Assembly: GCA_007127395.1 (NCBI GenBank) | Contig: SKZL01000272.1 | Location: 1-5,412 of the forward strand | From: Balneolaceae bacterium | GTDB lineage: Bacteria; Bacteroidota; Rhodothermia; Balneolales; Balneolaceae | Direction of reading: 5' to 3' | DNA length: 5,412 nucleotides | In this document: piece by piece, positions 1 to 5,412 of the stretch | How the letters are laid out: each line of letters starts with the position of its first letter | Numbering within the stretch: position 1 is the stretch's first letter | Translations under genes and position numbers: made by a program | Notes under the pieces: generated by a model | Databases searched by the model: none | Told to the model about the DNA's origin: nothing | The model's input: the letters and a program-made list of their open reading frames with translations, nothing else

Positions 1-437
1 TGAGGTTCAAACAGTCCGGTTTCTAACTGTTTGATCTCATTTTTGTTTCGTTTATCCAGTGACTGAAGATCCGATAGTGAGTGCCCGAATGAGGGATCGT
101 TTTGAAACTCATCTATCATCATAGCCCTGACATGAGCATCACGCAGATCAGAAAAAATCCGGCCAAAATCTCTGAGCAGAATATTGACCTCTTTCACTTT
201 TTCCATTGAGTGATACGGTTTAAGTAACTTCACGAAAGCCCTGAAGAACTTCAATTTCTTGCGAATTTGATGGGTAGATTCAACAGGTGTATCAGATGCA
301 TTTTCTGCAAAAGTTATGAGAAACCCTAAGAGATCTTCGCAGACCTTTTTCACACTCCTGCTGAGAAGAACGGGGTTGTTTAGACTCAATTCAGATATCG
401 AAAGCGGTTCGGCAGTGCCTGAAGGCTGTTCACTCAT
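1..437 (-). CDS. CHAD-domain protein, N-terminal 145 residues (runs off left edge)
   Basis: An open frame begins at the ATG at 437-435 and continues without a stop to the left edge, so only the first 145 residues are present. I see a polar N-terminus of about 20 residues. It is followed by a helical CHAD domain (conserved histidine alpha-helical domain) with the signature block THQIRKKLKFFRAFVKLLKP (residues 55-74: H56, R59, K60, K61, K63, R66) and a second block with N85, R89, D90, R93, L98, R99 and D100. In the family, this basic surface binds inorganic polyphosphate, and CHAD can occur alone or after a CYTH triphosphatase domain. No CYTH domain precedes it here. The start lies 5 bp after the stop of the Dabb gene, so it is probably the fourth gene of the leftward operon. 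No clear Shine-Dalgarno site is seen. The CHAD call is strong; polyphosphate binding is inferred from the family. Confidence 0.85.
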   Translation of the reverse strand, partial: MSEQPSGTAEPLSISELSLNNPVLLSRSVKKVCEDLLGFLITFAENASDTPVESTHQIRKKLKFFRAFVKLLKPYHSMEKVKEVNILLRDFGRIFSDLRDAHVRAMMIDEFQNDPSFGHSLSDLQSLDKRNKNEIKQLETGLFEP

Positions 438-442
438 ATAAC

Positions 443-757
443 TCAGAGATCCACTTTATAATCTACGAAATAACGTTTTTCAGCCACTGTTTCAATAAAG
501 TCGATCGCCTTCTTATGATGTGGATTCCGGGTATACATCTGAAAATCGAGTTCAGTCAGAAAGTCACAAATCAATACGACGTCGCACGACTCTTCCCCTC
601 CGTCTTTTGATATCTGGATGCCTACTTCAACATCTTTGATTTCATCAATATTTACTCTCAATCCCTCCAGAATCAGTTTCAATTTTTCTGCATTCTTTTT
701 AAGGGTAGCGCCTGCAGCTTGTTCTTTAAGTTTCCACATTACAATATGGCGAATCAT
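443..757 (-). CDS. Dabb-family (stress-responsive alpha/beta-barrel) protein
   Basis: This 104-residue protein has the full length and pattern of a single Dabb domain, a dimeric ferredoxin-like alpha/beta barrel. It opens with MIRHIVMWKLKE (residues 1-12, with the typical H4 and the first strand) and has a central strand around residues 58-66. It ends with the family block YTRNPHHKKAIDFI (residues 75-88, with N78, P79, H80/H81 and F87) before a last strand at residues 96-103. Bacterial members mostly have no known substrate; some plant and bacterial relatives are stress-induced or act as small cyclases or decarboxylases, so no reaction can be assigned. The start is well supported by a clear Shine-Dalgarno site. 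The gene lies 24 bp downstream of the HU-LysM gene and 5 bp upstream of the CHAD gene, all on the same strand. Confidence 0.85.
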   Translation of the reverse strand: MIRHIVMWKLKEQAAGATLKKNAEKLKLILEGLRVNIDEIKDVEVGIQISKDGGEESCDVVLICDFLTELDFQMYTRNPHHKKAIDFIETVAEKRYFVDYKVDL

Positions 758-762
758 AGTAT

Positions 763-767
763 CTCCT
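763..767 (-). promoter_or_regulatory. Shine-Dalgarno site of the Dabb gene
   Basis: On the minus strand the sequence reads AGGAG, then five bases, then the ATG at 757-755. It is the only textbook ribosome binding site in the window and it fixes the start of the Dabb gene. The other genes have purine-rich or no recognisable sites, as is common in Bacteroidota-like organisms. Confidence 0.7.
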
Positions 768-781
768 GTTTAAGTTTTTGT

Positions 782-1927
782 CTAACGGCTGACTGCAAAA
801 GCCAGATCTTCTGCGTCAACTTCTGAGGGAAGGTTTTCAAGCAAGTCTGTGGAGAAAACACCAACTGCCCACAGGAAAAATCTTGCTTCATCCGGATTAT
901 TCTCTCTGTTCCATTGATATAGTGAGAGATAGCCTCTGGCGACCTGATCGAGCTCAAATTCATTGAGATCATCAGGGTTGGATATAACGGGTATCTGTAG
1001 ATTGGTATTAACAGGTATCTGATTTGGATTGTCGATAATATCTTGATTCAGATGGTAGATCAAAGGCCACAGATAAGCATTTCCCAATTCGGCCTCTGCA
1101 ATAGTCCATAGTGACTGTCCGGGTGTTATCTGAATAGATTCGAGGTCAAATTCACCTCTTTGTGATGATTCCGCTTCAATAGGGGGTTCATCTATTACCT
1201 CTGAAGGCTCATCTGAAGGTTGAACAGCTGCATCACCGTTTGGCAGTACAGGAGTTTCAATCTGTTCAGAAACCTGAGTCCGGTCGGTATCAGGTGTTCT
1301 TTGGATGATGTAGAAAAGCAACAAGAAGGCTAAAAGGGCGATAATTCCTGCAGCGGCAAATGACCAATTAAATGAACCTTTATCCTGAACCTCTTTGACG
1401 AGTTTGGGATTAGGTTTCACAGCGGATGCCACTGTAGCTGCAACTGCCGGTTCACTCTCTTTTTTCTCCTTGCGTAGCGGGTTTTCCCGTTCGATGATCA
1501 GATCGTCAATAGTCTCGTTGGAACCCGTATTGTTTACAGGAGAAGCTTTTACCTCTTTCGAAGGCGCTGAAGCTACATTTGGCACCTCCTTTTTAGATGT
1601 TTTCTCCGGATCGATGACAGTGGTTTCCAGATGGGCATAAGGTGTATTAACCCCTTCCCGAAGAGCTTTAAAGGGTTTGAAAACCACTTTATTCTGGCCA
1701 GGAATGGTGATTTGCTCACCGGTTTGCGGATTTGTCCCGGTCCGCTCCTTCATCCACCGTAATTCAAACTTACCAAATCCGGAAATCGAGACCTGTCCAT
1801 CTGATTTCAGGCCACTTTCAATGATATCAACCAACTCACTGATAAAACTGTTGGCTGAAGACTGACTCTGTTCAGACTGTTTGGCAATCAGTTCGACCAA
1901 CTCCTTAAAGGTGATCTTTTCACTCAT
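782..1927 (-). CDS. Membrane-anchored HU/IHF-family DNA-binding protein with LysM domain
   Basis: The 381-residue protein has five parts. Residues 1-94 form a complete HU/IHF domain, including SISGFGKFELR (47-57) and the DNA-binding arm motif RTGTNPQTGEQITIPGQ (62-78), followed by the FKP..ALREGVN end (83-94). Residues 95-187 are a low-complexity Lys/Glu/Ala/Pro linker. Residues about 188-208 are one hydrophobic helix (AAAGIIALLAFLLLFYII at 191-208), with basic residues before it and an acidic, Pro-rich stretch (209-260) after it. Residues about 265-315 are a LysM domain (ITPGQSLWTIAEAELGN, 267-283, ending LQIPVI). Residues 316-381 are a predicted helical extension with Trp and Tyr (YLSLYQWNREN, 333-343) that I do not recognise. 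The charge pattern predicts HU in the cytoplasm and LysM in the periplasm. LysM domains bind peptidoglycan, so the inferred role is to link the chromosome to the cell wall. The start overlaps the stop of the upstream HU gene by 8 bp (ATGAGTGA). Confidence 0.88.
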   Translation of the reverse strand: MSEKITFKELVELIAKQSEQSQSSANSFISELVDIIESGLKSDGQVSISGFGKFELRWMKERTGTNPQTGEQITIPGQNKVVFKPFKALREGVNTPYAHLETTVIDPEKTSKKEVPNVASAPSKEVKASPVNNTGSNETIDDLIIERENPLRKEKKESEPAVAATVASAVKPNPKLVKEVQDKGSFNWSFAAAGIIALLAFLLLFYIIQRTPDTDRTQVSEQIETPVLPNGDAAVQPSDEPSEVIDEPPIEAESSQRGEFDLESIQITPGQSLWTIAEAELGNAYLWPLIYHLNQDIIDNPNQIPVNTNLQIPVISNPDDLNEFELDQVARGYLSLYQWNRENNPDEARFFLWAVGVFSTDLLENLPSEVDAEDLAFAVSR

Positions 1928-2213
1928 TCTCTTTCCCCAAATACTTTACTTCCTCTTTGAGCCCTGTTGCTGGAGAAAACTCAACAACCCGCTTCTTAGG
2001 GACCATCATTTCAGCATCAAAGTGCGGATTGTATACCTTTCTCTCAGGTGTAATTCTTGTACTGAATGTTCCTAAATCTGGTATGGAGACACCCTTTCCA
2101 TCTTCCAGCTGTTCTGAAAGAACGGTTATGGCGTCCTGCAATATCTTCTTGGTACCGGTTTTGGTGTTACCGGTTTTCTCCGAAAGTTGATCGATCAGTT
2201 CTTTATAATTCAT
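1920..2213 (-). CDS. Small divergent HU/IHF-family DNA-binding protein
   Basis: This 97-residue protein has the length of HU or IHF subunits. The N-terminal two helices occupy residues 1-38 (start MNYKELIDQLSEKTG), followed by the turn GVSIPDLGTFSTR (41-53), which matches the family's V.I.G.G.F segment with D in place of the first G. The arm region (55-78) lacks the standard R.G.NP.TG. motif and reads instead as KVYNPHFDAEMMVPKKRVVE (59-78), keeping the proline near the arm tip (P72). The C-terminal helix PATGLKEEVKYL (81-92) resembles the FKP.K.LK..V end. It is the first gene of the leftward operon and its stop overlaps the start of the next HU gene by 8 bp, so translation is probably coupled. 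IHF-like heterodimer formation with that neighbour is an inference. No strong Shine-Dalgarno site is visible. The family call is firm; the DNA-binding mode may be altered. Confidence 0.85.
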   Translation of the reverse strand: MNYKELIDQLSEKTGNTKTGTKKILQDAITVLSEQLEDGKGVSIPDLGTFSTRITPERKVYNPHFDAEMMVPKKRVVEFSPATGLKEEVKYLGKENE

Positions 2214-2240
2214 AATGAAACCCGGTTATTCACCTTAATT

Positions 2241-2291
2241 AAAGGAAAAAAAGGCGAAAAAACCTAAAATATTCAATCATTAAGGAGAAAA
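2241..2291. promoter_or_regulatory. Phased A-tracts (probable curved DNA) upstream of HU operon
   Basis: On the plus strand there are runs of A at 2241-2243, 2246-2252, 2257-2262, 2266-2269 and 2288-2291. The two longest have centres about 10.5 bp apart, and the last is roughly two helical turns from the one before it. Such spacing is known to curve DNA. It lies 28-78 bp upstream of the start of the small HU gene, where curvature could affect promoter activity or recruit HU/IHF proteins. Function is inferred. Confidence 0.35.
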
Positions 2292-2372
2292 TTAAGTCTT
2301 TTAAGCCTGATTATTACACCTTTTAAAACAAACCGGTCAGTTTACTCTCCGATTTTAACCAAATTGAGAAGA

Positions 2373-2414
2373 GAAATGATCCGGGTGGAATTTGATGCTG
2401 CATCTAAAATCCAC
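2373..2414 (+). repeat. 42-bp direct repeat, copy 1 (contains an imperfect palindrome)
   Basis: This segment matches 2524-2565 at 37 of 42 positions in the same orientation, with an identical 17-base core GGAATTTGATGCTGCAT (2387-2403). In this copy the sequence is also an imperfect palindrome: 2385-2398 pairs with 2400-2414 with one mismatch and one bulge, centred on GATGCTGCATC. The stretch before it is purine-rich in both copies. No T-run follows, so a simple intrinsic terminator is unlikely. It may be a regulator site or a small dispersed repeat. Confidence 0.7.
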
Positions 2415-2523
2415 TCTTGATAAAAGGTAATTCAGTTAACATTAAAAAAATGATAGACCGGTATCGATGTTTATCAAACAATCCGCTGGAATAAAACCAG
2501 ATATGCAGACAAGGAAGGGGAGT

Positions 2524-2565
2524 GAAATGATCAGGGCGGAATTTGATGCTGCATATATAATCCCC
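2524..2565 (+). repeat. 42-bp direct repeat, copy 2
   Basis: This is the second copy of the repeat at 2373-2414, offset by 151 bp and located about 200 bp upstream of folE. The differences are two C/A changes, one T/C, one A/T and one A/C. Several of them fall in the arms of the copy 1 palindrome without compensating changes, so the hairpin is weaker here. The shared sequence, not an RNA fold, appears to be what is conserved. Confidence 0.7.
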
Positions 2566-2658
2566 CTCACTGGAATACAGATTAAAACTGAAATTAGAAG
2601 AGAGTGAATCAGTAGGCCAAAAACTTCTCTATTGATGTGATTGAAGTCTGCCGGATAA

Positions 2659-2691
2659 ATCACAACGGCAAAATGATAGCATCGTTGTGAT
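2659..2691. repeat. Perfect 9-bp inverted repeat upstream of folE
   Basis: ATCACAACG (2659-2667) and its exact complement CGTTGTGAT (2683-2691) are separated by 15 bases. A smaller dyad, ATCATTATGAT (2690-2700), overlaps the right arm and includes TATGAT (2695-2700), which resembles a -10 box but has no good -35 at the right distance. It lies 76-108 bp before the folE start. It could be an operator or a 5' UTR hairpin; nothing in the sequence decides between these. Confidence 0.5.
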
Positions 2692-2766
2692 CATTATGAT
2701 ATTGGTGGCAGAACCCGTAACTTTCAGGCTGAAAAAAATTAAAAGTTTTACTCTTTAAAGAAGCAA

Positions 2767-3468
2767 ATGAATAAGGATAAACAACGTGTCGAAAAGGCGC
2801 CTGTGGATCAGGAGATTGCAGAAGAGTTGGGTGAAAATCATCAGGCCACTTCACTGGTCACGCCCCTGCGAAAAGATGCATTCGACCTGACAGATGACCA
2901 AAAAATAGCTGCTATTGAAGAGCATTTCGCAGCAATCATGCATGCTTTGGGACTCGATTTAAAGGATGAGAGTTTAAGTGGTACGCCATACAGAGTCGCG
3001 AAAATGTATGTAAAGGAGATTTTCAGTGGATTGAACCCAACAAACAGGCCTGTTGCCCGGAAATTTTCAAACAAGTATGCATATGCGGATATGGTGCTTG
3101 AGAAGAATATTAATGTCACATCTTTCTGTGAGCACCATTTTCTGCCTTTTATTGGGAAAGCACATGTGGCATATATCAGTTCCGGAAAGGTCATTGGATT
3201 GTCCAAAATAAATCGAATCGTAGATTTTTACTCACGAAGGCCGCAGGTACAGGAACGGCTGACACTGCAGATTGCTGATGAGCTAAAAAGGTCGTTGGAA
3301 TCGGAAGATGTTGCAGTATTTCTGGAGTGCAAACATCTTTGTGTCTCAACAAGAGGGATAAAAGACAGGCAAAGCAGTACTGTAACCACTGAATACAGTG
3401 GCCAATTCCGGAAAAAAGTAACTCAACAACGTTTTATAGATTATATCCTCGCAGATACTGAGATGTAA
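2767..3468 (+). CDS. folE: GTP cyclohydrolase I (type IA, FolE)
   Basis: This 233-residue enzyme converts GTP to 7,8-dihydroneopterin triphosphate and formate, the first step towards tetrahydrofolate and other pterins; it also feeds queuosine precursors. It acts in the cytoplasm as a toroidal multimer. After a variable N-terminus of about 40 residues come TPYRVAKMYVKEIFSGL (73-89), the zinc and catalytic block SFCEHHFLPFIGKAHVAYI (119-137), LSKINRIVDFYSRRPQVQER (145-164) and the C-terminal block ECKHLCVSTRGI (187-198). Zinc ligands are C121, H124 and C192. Catalytic and GTP-contact residues H123, S146, K147, E163, H190 and R196 are all present, each at a constant offset of 11 from the E. coli enzyme. 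The start is the first ATG in frame, with a weak purine-rich AAAGAAG upstream. It is the first gene of the rightward operon, 23 bp before cysS. Confidence 0.97.
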   Translation: MNKDKQRVEKAPVDQEIAEELGENHQATSLVTPLRKDAFDLTDDQKIAAIEEHFAAIMHALGLDLKDESLSGTPYRVAKMYVKEIFSGLNPTNRPVARKFSNKYAYADMVLEKNINVTSFCEHHFLPFIGKAHVAYISSGKVIGLSKINRIVDFYSRRPQVQERLTLQIADELKRSLESEDVAVFLECKHLCVSTRGIKDRQSSTVTTEYSGQFRKKVTQQRFIDYILADTEM

Positions 3469-3491
3469 TGTGAATCTGAAGTTTATTACCG

Positions 3492-5015
3492 ATGACTGAA
3501 TCTGGTGACACCCCTTTAACGATTTATAACAGCTTATCCAGGAAAAAAGAGGTTTTTGAACCTATCAAACCTCCGTTTGTCGGCCTTTATGTCTGCGGCC
3601 CGACCGTCTATGGCGATCCGCATTTGGGTCATGCAAGAGCTGCAGTCACATTTGATGTGATTTACAGAACATTGAAAGCGAGAGGTTATAAGGTGAGATA
3701 TGTTCGGAATATCACCGATGTGGGGCATCTGGAGTTAGAAGAGACTGAACAGGGAGAGGATAAAATCCTGAAAAAGGCACGATTAGAGCAGGTTGAGCCG
3801 ATGGAGATTGTCCAGAGATATACAATCAGTTATCACAAAGGTATGGATGCAATGAACTGCCTCCGACCGGATATTGAGCCAACGGCAAGCGGCCATATTA
3901 TTGAACAGATTGAGCTGGCAAAAAAAATCATGCATAATGGGTATGCATATGAGGTGAATGGTAATATCTACTTTGATCTGGAGAAGTACCGTGAAGATGA
4001 ACCATATGGAGAACTGTCCGGAAAGGTACTGGAAGATTTACAGTCAGGAAGCCGTGATACGGCCGGAATGGAGGAGAAAAAAAGCCCGCATGATTTTGCC
4101 CTATGGAAACGTGCCGGTGAATCACACATCATGAGATGGAATTCTCCCTGGGGCGAGGGCTATCCGGGCTGGCATCTCGAGTGTACAGCTATGAGTACGA
4201 AATATCTGGGCGAAAAATTTGACATTCACGGTGGCGGACTCGATCTGCAGTTCCCCCATCATGAAGCGGAAATTGCTCAATGCAAGGGTGCTTATGGCCA
4301 TGAACCGGTTCGTTATTGGGTTCATAACAATATGATTACCATCGATGGGGCAAAGATGAGTAAATCAGCAGGAAATTTCATCAATCTGGAACAGGTCTTT
4401 ACCGGTGATCACGACAAGATGGATCGTGGATACAGTCCAATGGTTGTACGTTTCTTGATGCTACAATCACATTATCGAAGTAAAATTGACTTTTCAAATG
4501 AGGCGCTTGGCTCTGCAGAAAAAGGGTATCAACGCTTGATGTCGGCAATGTCCCTGTTAGAGAAATTGTCTGTGAAAGAGTTCAGGGCAGAAGAAGGTGA
4601 AGCTTTGACTGATGTTGAAAAAGAGATCCAGGATGCATGCAGTCGTTGCGAGAGTACAATTAATGATGATTTCAATACGGCTCAGACATTGGCAGCTGTT
4701 TTTGAGCTCACTGCTAAAGTAAATGCACTCTATAACGGTCAGCTGGAAAAGAGTCAGATCTCAGCCGCGCTTTTTGAACGGATGAACCTGACGATGAAAG
4801 AAATTGTTTATGATATCTTAGGCCTTAAGGCGGATAGTGGTGATGACAAAGATGGATTAACCGACGAATTGATTCAACTTCTGATCGATATCCGACTGGA
4901 GGCAAGAGAGAAGAAAGATTTTGCCACATCAGACAAGATTCGGGATGATCTGAACCAGATTGGTGTCAGACTCAAAGATGACAAAAGCGGAACCAATTTT
5001 GAAATCGATCGTTGA
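3492..5015 (+). CDS. cysS: Cysteinyl-tRNA synthetase
   Basis: This 507-residue class I aminoacyl-tRNA synthetase charges tRNA-Cys with cysteine in an ATP-dependent reaction in the cytoplasm. The N-terminal segment GLYVCGPTVYGDPHLGHARA (31-50) contains the first zinc ligand C35 and the HIGH-type motif HLGH (44-47). Further zinc ligands are C231 (in GWHLECTAMS), H256 and E260 (in FPHHEAEIAQ). The second ATP-binding motif KMSKS is at 288-292, followed by AGNF. The anticodon-binding helical domain (DALR-like) covers about 335-450, with DDFNTAQTLAA at 392-402. The C-terminus contains the usual REKKDFATSDKIRDDL block (472-487). It is about 45 residues longer than the E. coli enzyme, spread over the linker and C-terminal regions. 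No Shine-Dalgarno site is visible; the first ATG fits the domain start. It follows folE by 23 bp and overlaps yidD. Confidence 0.97.
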   Translation: MTESGDTPLTIYNSLSRKKEVFEPIKPPFVGLYVCGPTVYGDPHLGHARAAVTFDVIYRTLKARGYKVRYVRNITDVGHLELEETEQGEDKILKKARLEQVEPMEIVQRYTISYHKGMDAMNCLRPDIEPTASGHIIEQIELAKKIMHNGYAYEVNGNIYFDLEKYREDEPYGELSGKVLEDLQSGSRDTAGMEEKKSPHDFALWKRAGESHIMRWNSPWGEGYPGWHLECTAMSTKYLGEKFDIHGGGLDLQFPHHEAEIAQCKGAYGHEPVRYWVHNNMITIDGAKMSKSAGNFINLEQVFTGDHDKMDRGYSPMVVRFLMLQSHYRSKIDFSNEALGSAEKGYQRLMSAMSLLEKLSVKEFRAEEGEALTDVEKEIQDACSRCESTINDDFNTAQTLAAVFELTAKVNALYNGQLEKSQISAALFERMNLTMKEIVYDILGLKADSGDDKDGLTDELIQLLIDIRLEAREKKDFATSDKIRDDLNQIGVRLKDDKSGTNFEIDR

Positions 5016-5265
5016 TCTGCTAAAAAGGGTGATATCCCGGATATTGATTCTAACCATTCAATTTTACCGGGCAGCAATATCTCCCTATCTGGGTCCCAGC
5101 TGCAGGCATACTCCCACATGTTCTCTTTATATGATGGAGGCTATTGAGGAGTGGGGGCCATTCAGGGGTATTTGGCTTGGAGTTAAACGTTTGTCCAAAT
5201 GTCACCCCTGGGGAACATCAGGATATGATCCGGTTCCAAGGAAAAAAGATGAGACGGGTAATTAG
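4978..5265 (+). CDS. yidD: Membrane protein insertion efficiency factor YidD
   Basis: This small protein (95 residues from the ATG at 4978) belongs to the YidD family, which associates with the inner face of the cytoplasmic membrane through an amphipathic helix and helps the YidC insertase. Family blocks are present: a helix RILILTIQFYRAAISPYLGP, then SCRHTPTCSLYMMEAIEEWG, then GIWLGVKRLSKCHPW and GYDPVP. The three family cysteines are C42, C48 and C75 in this numbering. The start is uncertain: in-frame TTG at 4960 and GTG at 4963 would add 6 or 5 residues, and the ATG at 4978 has only a weak upstream site. From the ATG the gene overlaps the end of cysS by 38 bp, suggesting translational coupling. 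About 20 residues precede the usual family start. In many bacteria yidD sits between rnpA and yidC; here it follows cysS instead. Confidence 0.93.
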   Translation: MTKAEPILKSIVDLLKRVISRILILTIQFYRAAISPYLGPSCRHTPTCSLYMMEAIEEWGPFRGIWLGVKRLSKCHPWGTSGYDPVPRKKDETGN

Positions 5266-5270
5266 GCAAT

Positions 5271-5288
5271 GTTGCGATATATCGTAAC
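5271..5288. repeat. 18-bp near-perfect palindrome after yidD
   Basis: GTTGCGATATATCGTAAC is self-complementary except for one G/T pair on each side, which would be a wobble pair in RNA. It begins 5 bp after the yidD stop. There is no loop and no T-run, so a factor-independent terminator is unlikely. It could be an operator for the next gene, whose possible start is about 115 bp downstream. Confidence 0.45.
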
Positions 5289-5402
5289 AGTATTTAACTC
5301 TGTTTCTGAGGTAAGATTATCACATACCGGATCAATTCGACTGAAATGGTTCATAGAGAGCGTTTTATTTAATAAATTGCATAAAAATATTTAAACTGAA
5401 TT

Positions 5403-5412
5403 ATGAGTAAAA
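5403..5412 (+). CDS. Possible start of the next gene (three codons only)
   Basis: The window ends with ATG AGT AAA A, preceded by a very AT-rich stretch typical of a promoter region. MSK is a common protein beginning, but with three codons and no clear Shine-Dalgarno site this is only a guess. No product can be named. Confidence 0.25.

Larger units (their letters stand above)
2214..2766. other. Divergent intergenic region between HU operon and folE operon
   Basis: This 553-bp AT-rich spacer separates the divergent starts of the small HU gene and folE, so both promoters should lie here. I see no convincing coding frame: a 73-codon minus-strand frame (2442-2663) starts at GTG, has no Shine-Dalgarno site and runs across one copy of the repeat described below. 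The region holds roughly phased A-tracts next to the HU gene, two 42-bp direct repeats 151 bp apart, and a perfect 9-bp inverted repeat near folE. Neither a sigma-70 nor a Bacteroidetes-type (TTTG / TAnnTTTG) promoter could be picked out with confidence on either strand. Confidence 0.8.

Noticed and set aside
2239..2280. Phe-rich 13-residue micro-ORF upstream of the small HU gene (possible leader peptide)
   Set aside because: No Shine-Dalgarno site, no attenuator hairpin with T-run, and no phenylalanine genes downstream; the Phe codons come from the T-rich complement of the A-tracts.
2300..2340. Sigma-70-like promoter for the HU operon (CTGACC ... TAATAA on the minus strand)
   Set aside because: Only about four of six matches in each box with an 18-base spacer, in AT-rich DNA where such matches arise by chance.
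2385..2414. Intrinsic terminator at the copy 1 palindrome
   Set aside because: The stem is interrupted, the possible loop is very short, no T-run follows on the plus strand, and no gene ends nearby on either strand.
2472..2484. IHF-like site (TATCAA followed by four bases) in the spacer
   Set aside because: The TTR half of the E. coli consensus is mismatched at two of three positions, and the consensus may not apply to these HU-like proteins.
2442..2663. 73-codon hydrophobic frame on the minus strand in the divergent spacer
   Set aside because: It starts at GTG without a Shine-Dalgarno site, crosses one of the direct repeats, and has no family-like motif; hydrophobicity follows from AT-rich sequence.
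2841..3206. 121-codon frame antisense to folE
   Set aside because: It lies wholly inside folE, whose motifs are complete, and shows no motif of its own.
5269..5394. 41-codon frame (MLRYIVTVFNS...) just after yidD
   Set aside because: No Shine-Dalgarno site and no recognisable motif; it covers a palindrome and an AT-rich stretch that look regulatory. A real small protein cannot be excluded.

Overview
The window looks like ordinary chromosomal DNA of moderate to low GC from a Gram-negative bacterium of the Bacteroidota/Balneolota (FCB) kind. This assignment is an inference. It rests on the folE-cysS-yidD gene cluster, on the pair of HU/IHF-like genes of which one carries a membrane anchor and an envelope domain, and on the scarcity of strong Shine-Dalgarno sites. 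No phage, transposase, CRISPR, rRNA or tRNA signals are visible.

The layout is two divergent operons either side of a gene-free region of about 550 bp (2214-2766). The leftward operon (minus strand, 2213 down to 1) reads: a small divergent HU-family protein; a long HU-family protein that continues into a transmembrane helix and a LysM domain; a small Dabb (stress-responsive alpha/beta-barrel) protein; and the N-terminal part of a CHAD-domain protein that runs off the left edge. The genes are tightly packed (8-bp overlap, then gaps of 24 and 5 bp), so they are probably co-transcribed, and the two HU genes are probably translationally coupled.

The rightward operon (plus strand, 2767 to 5265) reads: folE (GTP cyclohydrolase I), cysS (cysteinyl-tRNA synthetase) and yidD (membrane insertion efficiency factor). 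It has a 23-bp gap and then an overlap. These are housekeeping genes with all expected catalytic and metal-binding residues present. A possible next gene begins ten bases before the right edge.

The most interesting item is the HU-transmembrane-LysM protein. Its architecture predicts a DNA-binding domain in the cytoplasm joined through one membrane helix to a peptidoglycan-binding domain outside the inner membrane, which would form a direct nucleoid-to-cell-wall tether. The neighbouring small HU protein could be its heterodimer partner. The divergent spacer also holds structure that no gene explains: two near-identical 42-bp direct repeats, a perfect 9-bp inverted repeat upstream of folE, and roughly helically phased A-tracts just upstream of the HU genes.
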